From positions 1 to 47,394 of the forward strand of contig NZ_SSXE01000060.1 of assembly GCF_021699195.1 (NCBI RefSeq): DNA of 47,394 nucleotides, given 5' to 3'. The stretch comes from Nonomuraea sp. MG754425 (GTDB lineage: Bacteria > Actinomycetota > Actinomycetes > Streptosporangiales > Streptosporangiaceae). The position numbers were made by a program, and so were the translations under genes. Below are positions 30,119 through 39,516 of the stretch, piece by piece; position 1 is the stretch's first letter; every line of letters begins with the position of its first letter. The notes under the pieces are model-generated. The model saw only the letters and a list, made by a program, of their open reading frames with translations. It searched no databases and was not told the DNA's origin.

Positions 30119-33100
30119 GCTCCGACAGGGGCGTGTCGTAGAGCACCCGGCGCAGCCCCGGCTCGTACGGGTCGAGCTCGCCGGGGGCGAACGTGCACAG
30201 GCCGGAGGACCACCAGAACCGGCCGTCGGGGTCGCCCTGGTACTTGTAGGTCAGGCCGTCGGCGCTGAAGGCGGCCGAGCCGTCGGGCAGCGGCAGGAGC
30301 GTGGCGACCACCTCCTTGCGCACGGTGTCCCAGACGCGGGTGCCGCCGTCGGCGCAGCCCAGGGCGAGATGGCGGCCGTCGGGATGCCAGGCGACGCTCA
30401 GCGCGTCGGGGGCCGACTCCTCGAAGACCGGGGTGAGCGCGCCGTCGCCGACCCCGCTCCAGTGGGCCATGCCCAGCGTGCCGATGGTCGTCAGCAGCGT
30501 GCCGCCGGGGTGCCAGGCCAGCCCCGACACCGAGCCCACCCGGCTGGAGACGGAGTGCGTCTCCGTGCCGCTCTGGGCGTGCAGGATCCGCAGGCTGAAC
30601 AGCCCGGCCGAGGCGATCAGCCGGCCGTCGGGACTCCAGGCGATCTTGGTGTCGGCGGTGTCGGGCAGCAGGGTCGTGACCGGCGAGCCGCCGGCGTTGT
30701 GGCCGACGGGGCGCAGGTGCAGGCCCAGGTCGTCCACCGTGGCCAGCAGCGAGCCGTCGGGGCTGCACGCGATGTCACGGCAGCGCTCCCGGCCGTTGGC
30801 GTGGTCGAGGGTGAGGTGCTTCTGTGCGGGTATCCACTGCGCCATGCTCCCGTCGGCCCCCGCCAGGAACAGCGAGTTGCCGCACCAGGTCAGCGCGTCC
30901 ACGTAACGCATGCGCTGCTCCCGGCTGACCAGCCGGCCGGTGGCGAAGTCCCACAGGTGCGCGCCGCGCCCGCCCGTGGCCAGGCGTGTCCCGCGGGCGT
31001 GCCAGCTCACCGTCTGGACGGCCTGCGGCTGGTCGCTCAGATCGGCGCGGTAGGACGCCCGGTGGATGGTGACGCCGCTGACCGTCGCCGTGGCCAGGGA
31101 ACCGTCGGTGGGATGCCAGGCGATCGCGTCGCACCGGTGGCCCACCCGGAACCGGGTGCGGGGCGGACGGCTGCCGTCGGCCCGCCACATGTCGATCCTG
31201 CCGTCCTTCGAGACGATCGCGATCTCCGCGCCGTCGGGGTGCCAGGCCACCGCGACCGGGTCCTTGGCCCCGTCGCCCACGATGCGCGGCAGCCGCCGGC
31301 CGCTGGGATCCCAGAGCCGGACGGTGCGGCCCATCCCCGAGACGGTCACCACGGCGTCGCCGTCGGGGCTCCAGTCGAAGGCCGCGACCTCCGTGGCCTC
31401 GTCGCACAGGACCCGGTACCGCGCCGCGCCCTCGACCCTGAGATACAGCGCGCCACCCGCGAGGATGGCCAGCACCTTGTCCCGCGGGTGCCAGGCCACC
31501 TGCGCGACCAGGGGCTTGGCGGAGAAGTGGAAGGTCTCCTTGATCCGGCGGGCGGTCGGGTCCCAGAGCCTGATCACGCCGTCGAGGGAGGCGATGGTGA
31601 GCAGCCGCCCGTCGGGGTGCCAGGCCACCGCCATGATCCGCTCGTCCTTCAGCGCCAGTGCCGTGACCGAGCGCCCGGCGACGAAGTCCCACAGGCGCAC
31701 GCCGTCGTTCTCCACCGAGGCGATGATCCGGCCGTCCGGGTGCCAGGCCAGGGACCTCGACCTCTTCGACGGCGCGGGCAGCTCCAGGCAGGGGCTCATG
31801 ACCCCCGGCAGGGCGGTGCCGAAGCCCGTGCGGCCGTTCAGGCGGAAGTTCCGGTCCAGCACGGCGCCGATGAGCGCGGCGTGCTGCCACTTGGCGTGCT
31901 CCACCTTCGCCCCGCGCAGGTCCACGCCCAGCAGCCGGGCGCCGGACAGGTCGGCCGCGCCCAGGTCGGCGTCCGCCAGCGTCGTCCTGGCCTGGCCCGG
32001 GACGGAGGTCAGCACGGCGTCGCGCAGGTCGGCCCCGCACAGGTTCGCCGTGCGCAGGTCGGCCCCCGACAACATCGCCTCGCGCAGATCGACGCCCTGC
32101 AGGTCCCGGCCGGCGAGCACCGCGCCGTCGGTCAGGTACGAGCCGCGCAGGTCGGCCCCCTCGGCGGGCAGGAACGCCAGCGCGTTCACACCGGCGAGCT
32201 CCTTGAGGAACTGCGACAGCAGCCCCGACAGGGATTTGCGCCACAGCTCGGGCAGGGCCCGCTCGCCCGCCGCGATCCGCTCCGCCATGTGGTTGGCGAC
32301 CAGCCACTCCATGACCGACTGGTGCACGAAGGTGAAGCGTCCGTCCTCCGTGCGCACCATGAGCGTGCCGGAGCCCACCATGTGGGTGGCCTCGTCCTCG
32401 GTGATCTGCCGGTCGGCCAGGTCGGACAGCGCCTCGCAGGCCGAGCCCAGCTCCGCCACACCGAGCGTCATCTCGCCCGACTCCCACATCCGCATGGCCA
32501 GATGGGTGATCGCGGCCCACCGCTCCTCCACCGACAGGCCGGGCGGGGAGCCGGGGGTGACCGAGCGCTCGTACTCGTAGACGAGCCACTGCTCCAGCAG
32601 CTCCCGGTACAGGTCGGCGGCGGTGATCAGGCCGCGCCCGGCCTGGATGTCGCGCAGCCGCGACTCGTCGAGACGCGCGATGAAGTCCAGCATGCGCGGG
32701 TTCCTGGACAGCCCGAGCAGGTCGCGCACCCCTTCGAGCAGCTCGAAACGGGCCTGGGCCGCCTCGGCGCTGCCCAGCCGGTTGGTCAGGAAACGCAGGA
32801 TCTGGTCCTGGTCGAAGTCCAGCACCTTGACCAGCCGCCGCCCCGGCAGCGCCGCCAGCCGCGACGACAACGCCGTCTCCACCTGCTGGTCGGACAGGAA
32901 GTGCTGGGTACGGCTGGTCAGCACGATCTTGGCCCGCCCGCCGGCCGCCTGGATGAGGCTCTCCAGGTACTCGGCCGCCCGCTGGTAGGTCACCCGCAAC
33001 GCCAGCTCGTCGAAACCGTCGAACAGCAGCAGCACCCGCCCGTCGTGGATCAGCGCCCGCAACGTGCGCAGGTCGATGACCTCCTCGCCCGACTTGGCCA

Positions 33101-34562
33101 GGTGCGCGGCCAGCATCCCGTCGATGCCCTGGGCCTTGTCGAGCTGGCGCAGCTCCACCAGCACCGGGACGATCGGCGGCTCCTGCGAGGCGTGCACCAC
33201 CTTGGCCAGCTCGCGCAGCAGGAACGTCTTGCCGTGCCCGAAGTCGCCGAGGACCACGACGAACCGGCCGTCGTAGTCCGCCGCCCAGCGGCGCAGCCTG
33301 GCCAGCAGGTCGTGCCCGTCGGCGCCGGAGCCCACCACGCTGTAGCGCTGGCTGACGTAGAGCTGGGAGGGGTAGATGCGGTCCCCGGCCAGCGCGGCGG
33401 CCTGCCGGTCGGCGTAGGGGCGCAGGTCGTACAGGCCCTGGAACTCCGCCAGCGACTGTATCCGCACGCCCTTGGCCGCGGCCCACTCCCGCAGGTCCGC
33501 CGGGGCCGGGCGGCCCTCATGGACGAAGAACGAGGTCAGCGAGGAGTCGCCGGCCCGGTGCTGGGCGTCCACGGTCCGGACGAACTCCTCGACCGCCTCC
33601 CGGGTGAGCTCGCCCTCGCACACCCCGATCGGGAACGACGACGTCCAGAGCTCCTCCTGCCTGGTGACACGCAGGTAGCCGCGGCGGCGGGGCGGGCGGA
33701 CCGCCTCCACCCGGGCGTCCGGCATGCGGGCGGCGCAGATCTCGCCGGTCCTGGCCAGCAGGTCGTCGATGGGCTCGGCACGCGCTCCCGCGAGGTCGCC
33801 GGTGAAGACGGGGCCGTAGTTGTCGCGGCCGATCGCGACGGCCCGCGGGCCGGAGGCGGCGATCGGCGGGCCGTCAGGCCGCTCCGCCTCGCCCACCCGG
33901 ATCACCTCGGGACCCGGGCCGAGTACGGGCAGGTCGCCCAGCCGGGACCGGCCCGGCTCCGCGCACAGCAGCACGTGCAGCAGCCGGCCGGGCAGGCCGC
34001 TCAGCCGGGCGGGGGCGTGGTGGGACAGGCCGATCCGCAGCCAGCCCTCGGCCTGGTAGCGGCCCAGCTCGCGCCGGAACCACCGGACCTGCTGGCCGCC
34101 CAGCTCCGGCGACTGCTCCAGATGCGTGTGCCCGACGGTCGAGTTGAACGCCGCGACCACCGTCCGCAGCGCCGGGACCTCGAAGAACGACCACCACTGG
34201 TCGGGCAGGAACCGCGCGCCCTCGACACCCCGGTAGAACTCCTGGAAGAAGTCGGCGTACGGCCGCCACTTCGGCCAGTACGGCGGCTGCGGCCCCTCCT
34301 CCTCGTCCGCCCGCTCCAGGAAGTACGCCCGGCACTTGTTGCGGTTGACGTCACGCTCGCCGGGAACGACGGCCACCCGGTCGCGGTCGAGCCCGAAACG
34401 CTCGCACACGCCCGACAGCCGCTCCAGTGCCCGCGCGTAGTCACCGGGCCTGGCCTGCTCGGCCAGGTCACCGGAGACCACGATCAGATCGGGCGGCTCC
34501 TCGGAGCGGACCTCGAACAGGGGGCCGGCCAGGTGCAGCACCGCGATGGACCCGTCCGCCAT
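30105..34562 (-). CDS. Large STAND/NACHT ATPase with decayed phosphoesterase domain, pentapeptide repeats and WD40 propellers
   Basis: This 1485-residue cytoplasmic protein has several modules. Residues 1-260: calcineurin-like phosphoesterase fold. It keeps DLIVVSGDLAE (GD, 31-32) and SHH (180-182), but the first DxH is AGPL, GNHD is GERD (68-71) and GHTH is CAEPG, so most metal ligands are lost. About 290-420: an alpha/beta region I cannot name, ending SFFVHEGRPAPADLREWAA, faintly restriction-endonuclease-like. About 425-790: NACHT module with Walker A GDFGHGKT (439-446), Walker B LLLFDGFDEL (about 510-519), sensor TSRTQHF and helical/winged-helix parts. About 800-890: pentapeptide repeats (ADLRG, VDLRE, ADLRT, ADLRD). 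About 930-1485: about 13 WD40 repeats of the WHPDG...RLWD kind and a GDPDGRFWWSSGLCTFAPGELD tail. STAND proteins are ligand-triggered switches, many in antiphage defence. It follows pgl by 25 nt on the same strand. Its ATG lacks a strong ribosome binding site. Confidence 0.92.
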   Translation of the reverse strand: MADGSIAVLHLAGPLFEVRSEEPPDLIVVSGDLAEQARPGDYARALERLSGVCERFGLDRDRVAVVPGERDVNRNKCRAYFLERADEEEGPQPPYWPKWRPYADFFQEFYRGVEGARFLPDQWWSFFEVPALRTVVAAFNSTVGHTHLEQSPELGGQQVRWFRRELGRYQAEGWLRIGLSHHAPARLSGLPGRLLHVLLCAEPGRSRLGDLPVLGPGPEVIRVGEAERPDGPPIAASGPRAVAIGRDNYGPVFTGDLAGARAEPIDDLLARTGEICAARMPDARVEAVRPPRRRGYLRVTRQEELWTSSFPIGVCEGELTREAVEEFVRTVDAQHRAGDSSLTSFFVHEGRPAPADLREWAAAKGVRIQSLAEFQGLYDLRPYADRQAAALAGDRIYPSQLYVSQRYSVVGSGADGHDLLARLRRWAADYDGRFVVVLGDFGHGKTFLLRELAKVVHASQEPPIVPVLVELRQLDKAQGIDGMLAAHLAKSGEEVIDLRTLRALIHDGRVLLLFDGFDELALRVTYQRAAEYLESLIQAAGGRAKIVLTSRTQHFLSDQQVETALSSRLAALPGRRLVKVLDFDQDQILRFLTNRLGSAEAAQARFELLEGVRDLLGLSRNPRMLDFIARLDESRLRDIQAGRGLITAADLYRELLEQWLVYEYERSVTPGSPPGLSVEERWAAITHLAMRMWESGEMTLGVAELGSACEALSDLADRQITEDEATHMVGSGTLMVRTEDGRFTFVHQSVMEWLVANHMAERIAAGERALPELWRKSLSGLLSQFLKELAGVNALAFLPAEGADLRGSYLTDGAVLAGRDLQGVDLREAMLSGADLRTANLCGADLRDAVLTSVPGQARTTLADADLGAADLSGARLLGVDLRGAKVEHAKWQHAALIGAVLDRNFRLNGRTGFGTALPGVMSPCLELPAPSKRSRSLAWHPDGRIIASVENDGVRLWDFVAGRSVTALALKDERIMAVAWHPDGRLLTIASLDGVIRLWDPTARRIKETFHFSAKPLVAQVAWHPRDKVLAILAGGALYLRVEGAARYRVLCDEATEVAAFDWSPDGDAVVTVSGMGRTVRLWDPSGRRLPRIVGDGAKDPVAVAWHPDGAEIAIVSKDGRIDMWRADGSRPPRTRFRVGHRCDAIAWHPTDGSLATATVSGVTIHRASYRADLSDQPQAVQTVSWHARGTRLATGGRGAHLWDFATGRLVSREQRMRYVDALTWCGNSLFLAGADGSMAQWIPAQKHLTLDHANGRERCRDIACSPDGSLLATVDDLGLHLRPVGHNAGGSPVTTLLPDTADTKIAWSPDGRLIASAGLFSLRILHAQSGTETHSVSSRVGSVSGLAWHPGGTLLTTIGTLGMAHWSGVGDGALTPVFEESAPDALSVAWHPDGRHLALGCADGGTRVWDTVRKEVVATLLPLPDGSAAFSADGLTYKYQGDPDGRFWWSSGLCTFAPGELDPYEPGLRRVLYDTPLSELNRR

Positions 34563-34587
34563 GCCGCAATCCTAGGAGCGGCGCCGT

Positions 34588-35361
34588 TCACGGGGAGGCT
34601 ATTCGTCCCAGCTCCGGCGGAATCTTGCCGGCCGCCCCGCGGTCCAGCAGGAACAGCGTCCTGACCCGCCCGCGGGCCCCCGCGGCCGGCACCTGCACCG
34701 GCCCGGAGGCCGACAGAGCGAGCCGCACCGCGCCCGCCTTCTCCGCCCCGGCCGCCACCACCCACACCTCGCGCGCGGCCTGGATGGCGGGCAGCGTGAG
34801 CGAGATGCGCGTCGGCGGCGGCTTCGGCGAGCCGTGCACCGCCACCACCGGCCGCTTGTCGTACAGCGCCGGCAGCCCCGGGAACAGGGAGGCCACGTGC
34901 GCGTCGGGGCCCATGCCGAGCAGCATCACGTCGAAGCCCGGCACCGGCCCGTGGTCCTCGGGACGGGCCGCCGCGCGCAACTCGGCGGCGTACGCGTCGG
35001 CCGACTCCTCGGCCGTCATGCCCGCGTCGGGGCCGCGCATGACGTGCACCCGGGCGGGGTCCACGTCCACGTGGTCGAGCAGCGCCTCACGGGCGCCGGT
35101 CTCGTTGCGCTCCTTGTCACCGGTGGGCACGAAACGCTCGTCGCCCCACCAGACGTCCAGGCGCCGCCAGTCGACGGCGTCCCTGGCGGGGGTGGCGGCG
35201 ATGGCCGCCAGCGTGGCGATGCCGACCGTGCCCCCCGTCAGCACGATCGACGCCGAGCCCTTGGCCGACTGCGCGTCCACCAGCCGCGTGATGATCCGCG
35301 CGGCCACGGCCTTGGCCAGGACGTCGCCGTCACGGTGCACGACGATGCCCGGAACGTTCAT
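34588..35361 (-). CDS. pgl: 6-phosphogluconolactonase
   Basis: This 257-residue enzyme hydrolyses 6-phosphogluconolactone in the oxidative pentose phosphate pathway. The glucosamine-6-phosphate isomerase-like (NagB) fold is seen in VLTGGTVGIATL (residues about 38-49), the WWGDERFVP signature, and LLGMGPDAHVASLFPG with the catalytic His. The ATG at 35361 follows AAGGAGA. It is 23 nt downstream of opcA, the usual actinobacterial order. In many homologues the first motif reads GGxT/S; here GGTVGI keeps that. Confidence 0.93.
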   Translation of the reverse strand: MNVPGIVVHRDGDVLAKAVAARIITRLVDAQSAKGSASIVLTGGTVGIATLAAIAATPARDAVDWRRLDVWWGDERFVPTGDKERNETGAREALLDHVDVDPARVHVMRGPDAGMTAEESADAYAAELRAAARPEDHGPVPGFDVMLLGMGPDAHVASLFPGLPALYDKRPVVAVHGSPKPPPTRISLTLPAIQAAREVWVVAAGAEKAGAVRLALSASGPVQVPAAGARGRVRTLFLLDRGAAGKIPPELGRIASP

Positions 35362-35384
35362 GGCCGTCTCTCCTTGAACTGCCG

Positions 35385-36299
35385 TCATCCCTTGTACGTC
35401 CTCGCGAATCGCTTGACCGCGGCCTCGTAGATCTCGTCGCTGTCGAGCCTGCGCATCTCCTCGGCCATCAGCTCCGAGGTCTGCCGCCTGGCCAGGGCCA
35501 CGTTCCGGTCGGGCTGGCCGGGACGGGAGAGCGTGGCCAGGCGGGAGTCGGTGCGGACCACCGTCAGCTCGCCCTCGGCCAGTTGCAGGCGCACCGAGGT
35601 CAGCCCCGGCCCGCCGGACTCCACGACCCTGATCGGCGCCCCGAGCCGCTCCGACAGCCAGGCGGCCAGCAGCGGCGCGCTCGGATGACCGGCGGCGGCC
35701 TCGACGACGCCCTTGCGCACCTTGCCCACCGGCTGGTCGAACGCGGCGGCCAGCAGGCTGCGCCACGGCGTCAGCCGGGCCCAGGCCAGGTCGGTGTCGC
35801 CGCGGGCGTACCCCTTGGCCCGGGTGACCAGCGACTTGACGCCGCCGTCGTCGAAGCCCTTGGCGTCGGTGATGCGGCGCTGGGCCAGCGCCCCGATCGC
35901 GTCCTTGGACGGCGCGTCGGGGGCCGCGCCCGGCCACCACGCCACCACCGGTGTGTCGGGCAGCAGCAGCGGGCTGACCACGGAGTCGGCGTGCTCGGTG
36001 AGCTCGCCGTACAGGCGCAGCACCACCACCTCGCCGGGCGTGTTCTCGCCGATGCGCAACTCGGCGTCGAGCCGGATGGCCTCCTCCGGCTCCCGCTTGA
36101 TCACGACGATGATGCGCGAGGGGTGCTCGCGGGCCGCCTCGGTGGCCGCGCGCAGCGCGTCGTACTGGTGGCGCTCCTCGCAGACCACGACCAGCGTGAG
36201 CACCATGCCGATGGCGGGGGCGCCCATCTGGTGACGGAGGTGGGTGAACTGGGCGGCGATCTTGCCGGCGGTGGTGTCCGTCAGCATGAACGTGGTCAT
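35385..36299 (-). CDS. opcA: Glucose-6-phosphate dehydrogenase assembly protein OpcA
   Basis: OpcA is the activator/assembly factor of glucose-6-phosphate dehydrogenase in actinobacteria and cyanobacteria. This 304-residue form has the features I know of the family: a start MTTFMLTDTTAGKIAAQF, RIIVVIKREP, the middle LPDTPVVAWWPGAAP, and FDQPVGKV. No membrane segment or enzyme motif is present. Its ATG follows the zwf stop directly (TAG-ATG) with AGGAGA in the end of zwf, so the two are translationally coupled, which suits equal amounts of enzyme and partner. Confidence 0.94.
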   Translation of the reverse strand: MTTFMLTDTTAGKIAAQFTHLRHQMGAPAIGMVLTLVVVCEERHQYDALRAATEAAREHPSRIIVVIKREPEEAIRLDAELRIGENTPGEVVVLRLYGELTEHADSVVSPLLLPDTPVVAWWPGAAPDAPSKDAIGALAQRRITDAKGFDDGGVKSLVTRAKGYARGDTDLAWARLTPWRSLLAAAFDQPVGKVRKGVVEAAAGHPSAPLLAAWLSERLGAPIRVVESGGPGLTSVRLQLAEGELTVVRTDSRLATLSRPGQPDRNVALARRQTSELMAEEMRRLDSDEIYEAAVKRFARTYKG

Positions 36300-37901
36300 C
36301 TAGAGTCTCCTCCACACGCGGCCGTCGCGGGCCATCATCGCGTCGGCCGACTCCGGCCCCCACGAGCCCGCCTCGTACGCCTCGGGCTGGCCCTGCGTGG
36401 CCCAGAAGTCCTCGATCGGGTCGAGGATCTTCCACGACAGCTCCACCTCCCGCTGGTGCGGGAAGAGCGGCGGATCGCCGATCATCACGTCGAGCAGCAG
36501 CCGCTCGTACGCCTCCGGCGACGACTCCAGGAACGACTCGCCGTAGGCGAAGTCCATGGAGACGTCGCGCACCTCCATCGCCGTCCCCGGCACCTTCGAG
36601 CCGAAGCGCACCGTGATGCCCTCGTCCGGCTGGACGCGGACCACCAGCGCGTTCTGGCCCAGGATCTCGGTGTCGTCCTTGCTGAAGGGCAGGTGCGGGG
36701 CACGCTGGAAGACCACGGCCACCTCGGTGACGCGGCGGCCCAGGCGCTTGCCGGTGCGCAGGTAGAACGGCACGCCGGCCCAGCGCCGGTTGGCGATCTC
36801 CAGCTTCACGGCCGCGTACGTCTCGGTCGTGGACTCGGGCGAGATGCCGTCCTCCTGCAGGTAGCCGACGACCTTCTCGCCGCCCTGCCAGCCCGCCGCG
36901 TACTGGCCGCGCGCGGTGTTGAGCCCCAGGTTGGCAGGCAGCCGCACGGCCTTGAGCACCTTCTCCTTCTCCCGCCGCAGCGCGGAGGCGTCGAAGGAGG
37001 TGGGGTCCTCCATCGCGACCAGCGCCAGGAGTTGGAGCAGGTGGTTCTGGATCACGTCGCGGGCCGCGCCGATGCCGTCGTAGTAGCCCGCCCGGCCGCC
37101 GATGCCGATGTCCTCGGCCATCGTGATCTGCACGTGGTCGACGAAGCCGCGGTTCCAGATCGGCTCGTAGAGGTTGTTGGCGAACCTCAGCGCCATGATG
37201 TTCTGGACGGTCTCCTTGCCCAGGTAGTGGTCGATCCGGAAGATCGAGCTCTCCGGGAAGGCCGAGGTGGTGATCTCGTTCAGCTCGTGCGCCGACTGCA
37301 GGTCGTGCCCGAACGGCTTCTCGATCACCACCCGGCGCCACGAGCCGTCGGGCGCGTCGGCCAGCCCCGTGCGCTTGAGCTGCTCCACCACCACGGGGAA
37401 GAACTTCGGCGGCACCGACAGGTAGAAAGCGTAGTTTCCGCCGGTGCCCCTGGTCTCGTCGATCTCGGCCAACGCCATGGCCAGCGCGTCGAACGCCCCG
37501 TCGTCCGAGAACTCGCCCGGCACGAAGTGGATGCCCTCGCGGATCTGCTTCCAGACCTCCTCACGGAAGGGGGTCCTGGCATGCGCCTTGACGGCGTCGT
37601 GCGTCAACTGGGCGAAATCCTGGTCTTTCCAATCCCGCCGGGCGAAACCGACCAGCGAGAAGCCGGGCGGCAGCAGCCCCCGGTTGCCCAGGTCGTAAAT
37701 CGCCGGCAACAGCTTGCGCTTGGCCAGGTCACCCGTCACGCCGAACAACACCATCACGCACGGTCCCGCCACCCGGGGCAGCCGCTTGTCGCGCGGGTCG
37801 CGCAGCGGGTTGGCGGCGGCCACCTCCTCGGTGGTGGCGGTGCCCGCGACGGCCGCCGCCACGGTGACGGCCTCCTCCGCGGGTGCTGCCGGGTCTGTCA
37901 T
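36300..37901 (-). CDS. zwf: Glucose-6-phosphate 1-dehydrogenase
   Basis: This 533-residue enzyme makes 6-phosphogluconolactone and NADPH. It contains the cofactor motif VLFGVTGDLAKRKLLPA (residues about 51-67), VVIEKPFGHD, the active-site RIDHYLGKE (about residue 220), and later VPFYLRTGKRL. The first 45 residues are an Ala/Thr/Glu-rich extension absent from shorter homologues. The ATG lies 1 nt after the pgi stop. Codon use matches the rest of the operon. It belongs with opcA and pgl as the oxidative branch. Confidence 0.97.
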   Translation of the reverse strand: MTDPAAPAEEAVTVAAAVAGTATTEEVAAANPLRDPRDKRLPRVAGPCVMVLFGVTGDLAKRKLLPAIYDLGNRGLLPPGFSLVGFARRDWKDQDFAQLTHDAVKAHARTPFREEVWKQIREGIHFVPGEFSDDGAFDALAMALAEIDETRGTGGNYAFYLSVPPKFFPVVVEQLKRTGLADAPDGSWRRVVIEKPFGHDLQSAHELNEITTSAFPESSIFRIDHYLGKETVQNIMALRFANNLYEPIWNRGFVDHVQITMAEDIGIGGRAGYYDGIGAARDVIQNHLLQLLALVAMEDPTSFDASALRREKEKVLKAVRLPANLGLNTARGQYAAGWQGGEKVVGYLQEDGISPESTTETYAAVKLEIANRRWAGVPFYLRTGKRLGRRVTEVAVVFQRAPHLPFSKDDTEILGQNALVVRVQPDEGITVRFGSKVPGTAMEVRDVSMDFAYGESFLESSPEAYERLLLDVMIGDPPLFPHQREVELSWKILDPIEDFWATQGQPEAYEAGSWGPESADAMMARDGRVWRRL

Positions 37902-37902
37902 C

Positions 37903-39516
37903 TCAAGCCTCCTGTGCGGCCTCGAGCAAACGCGCGACGCCCGCCGCGCGGTCGGTCAAATGCAGTCGTACGGCCGGGCGCCCGCGGGTCTCCAGGGCGC
38001 CCAGGTCGCCGAGCGCCTGGGCGAGCTGCAGCCCACCCAGGCCGTAGGGCCTGCCGGGCACGGCGACGTCGTCCGTCACCGCCCCCGTGATCTGCAGGAA
38101 CACGCCGTTCTGCGGCCCGCCCTTGTGGTACTGCCCGGTGGAGTGCAGGAACCGCGGCCCCCACCCGAACGTCACCGGCCGGTCGGTGCGCAACGCCAGC
38201 AGCGCGCGCAACGTCAGCGGATCGGCCATCATCCACGCGTCGGTCATCTGCTCGAAGTCGGCCCCGTCGGGCACGGGGGCGTCGAAGGCCGCCAGCCGGT
38301 CCAGGTAGGCCATGACCGCCAGGTAGCCGTCGCCGGGGACCGCGTTCAGCAACGCGGCGAACACGCCGGGCAGGTCCTTGGCCGTGGCCGCGCCGTACAC
38401 CTCGACGGGGCCGTCCACGAACGCGGGCGCGCCCACCGGCAGGTCGGGCAGGGCCAGCAGGACGGCGGTGTTCTCCTTCGACTCGGCCACGTTCGGCTGG
38501 TCGAACGGGTCGACGCCGAGCAGCAGCCCGGCGATCGCGGTGGCGTACTCCCAGACCAGGAACTGCGCGCCCAGCGGCCCGTCCACGCGCACGTCGCCGG
38601 CGTCGGACTCGATCGCCACGACCAGTTCGTCGGCGGCCCCGGTGGGGTCGGCGCCCACGACGGGCAGGATGCCCCTGCCCCGCTTGCCGGTCGACTCGGC
38701 GACGAGCTGCTCGATCCAGTCGGGCAGCCCGTAGGACGGCGAGAGCTGGTCGTCGAGCACCAGCTTGTCGCGCCCGGCCAGCGCCGCACCGCCGAGCGCG
38801 CACCCCAGGTCGAGCCCCGGGTTGCCGCTGTCGAGCGACAGCAGCGGCAGCACCTGCCCGGCGTCGTCGAGCAGCCGGGCCACGTCGGCGCCCGCCAGCG
38901 CCGCGGGCACCAGCCCGTACGGCGACAGGGCGGAGAACCGGCCGCCCACGTCGGGCGGCGCGAGCACCACCCGGTGACCGCCGTCGGCGGCCAGCCGCTC
39001 CAGCGGCGAGCCCGGGTCGGTGACGACCACGACGCGGCCCGCGGGATCGAGGCCCGCCTCCGCGAAGAGCTCCCGGTAGATCCGCAGCAGGCAGTCGGTC
39101 TCCACGGTCGAGCCGCTCTTGCTCGCCACGACCACGACCGTGGCCTCCAGGCGCTCGGCCAGCGCCCGGCGGACCTGGCCGGGGTCGGTCGTGTCGAGCA
39201 CGGTGAGCGGCACGTCGAAGGTGGCGCAGATGACCTCCGCCGCCAGCGACGAGCCACCCATCCCGGCCAGGACCACGTTCGTCAGGCCCTCGGCACGGGC
39301 CCCCGCCGCGAGCTCGCCCAGGGCGGGCAGGAGCTCGCGGGAGGAGCGGGGCAGCGTCAGCCAGCCGAGCCTGACAGCCGCCTCCGCCTCGGCGTCCTCA
39401 CCCCACAACGTGGGGTCGCCGCCGGCGAGCCGCGCGGGCACGCCGTCGGCGACGAGGCGCCCCGCGACGGAGGAGGCGGCCGAGGCCACCCCCTCCTCGC
39501 GGAAGGAGACCTCCAT
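37903..39516 (-). CDS. pgi: Glucose-6-phosphate isomerase (actinobacterial SIS-domain type)
   Basis: The product (537 residues) interconverts glucose-6-phosphate and fructose-6-phosphate. Two SIS-type domains are seen: VVLAGMGGSSLAAEVI with VVVASKSGSTVETDCLLRIY (residues about 80-145), and a second half with AGLLLGVDPFDQPNVAESKENT. The end LHSTGQYHKGGPQNGVFLQ carries the conserved GxxHKGGP Lys. It has low similarity to the classical E. coli Pgi but is the form that sits in pentose phosphate operons of actinobacteria. The ATG overlaps the tal stop by 1 nt (TGATG); a GTG codon just before it is an alternative start. Confidence 0.9.
   Translation of the reverse strand: MEVSFREEGVASAASSVAGRLVADGVPARLAGGDPTLWGEDAEAEAAVRLGWLTLPRSSRELLPALGELAAGARAEGLTNVVLAGMGGSSLAAEVICATFDVPLTVLDTTDPGQVRRALAERLEATVVVVASKSGSTVETDCLLRIYRELFAEAGLDPAGRVVVVTDPGSPLERLAADGGHRVVLAPPDVGGRFSALSPYGLVPAALAGADVARLLDDAGQVLPLLSLDSGNPGLDLGCALGGAALAGRDKLVLDDQLSPSYGLPDWIEQLVAESTGKRGRGILPVVGADPTGAADELVVAIESDAGDVRVDGPLGAQFLVWEYATAIAGLLLGVDPFDQPNVAESKENTAVLLALPDLPVGAPAFVDGPVEVYGAATAKDLPGVFAALLNAVPGDGYLAVMAYLDRLAAFDAPVPDGADFEQMTDAWMMADPLTLRALLALRTDRPVTFGWGPRFLHSTGQYHKGGPQNGVFLQITGAVTDDVAVPGRPYGLGGLQLAQALGDLGALETRGRPAVRLHLTDRAAGVARLLEAAQEA

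Noticed and set aside
30369..34664. Forward-strand open frame of over 1400 codons opposite the STAND gene
   Set aside because: Its composition (Arg, Gln, Gly, His) is that expected from the complement of a GC-rich WD40/NACHT gene, with no recognisable motif or ribosome binding site.
34588..37341. Open frame joining pgl with sequence upstream of it
   Set aside because: Only the part from 35361 matches 6-phosphogluconolactonase; the upstream part is antisense-like read-through of the opcA/zwf region, and an AAGGAGA sets the real start.
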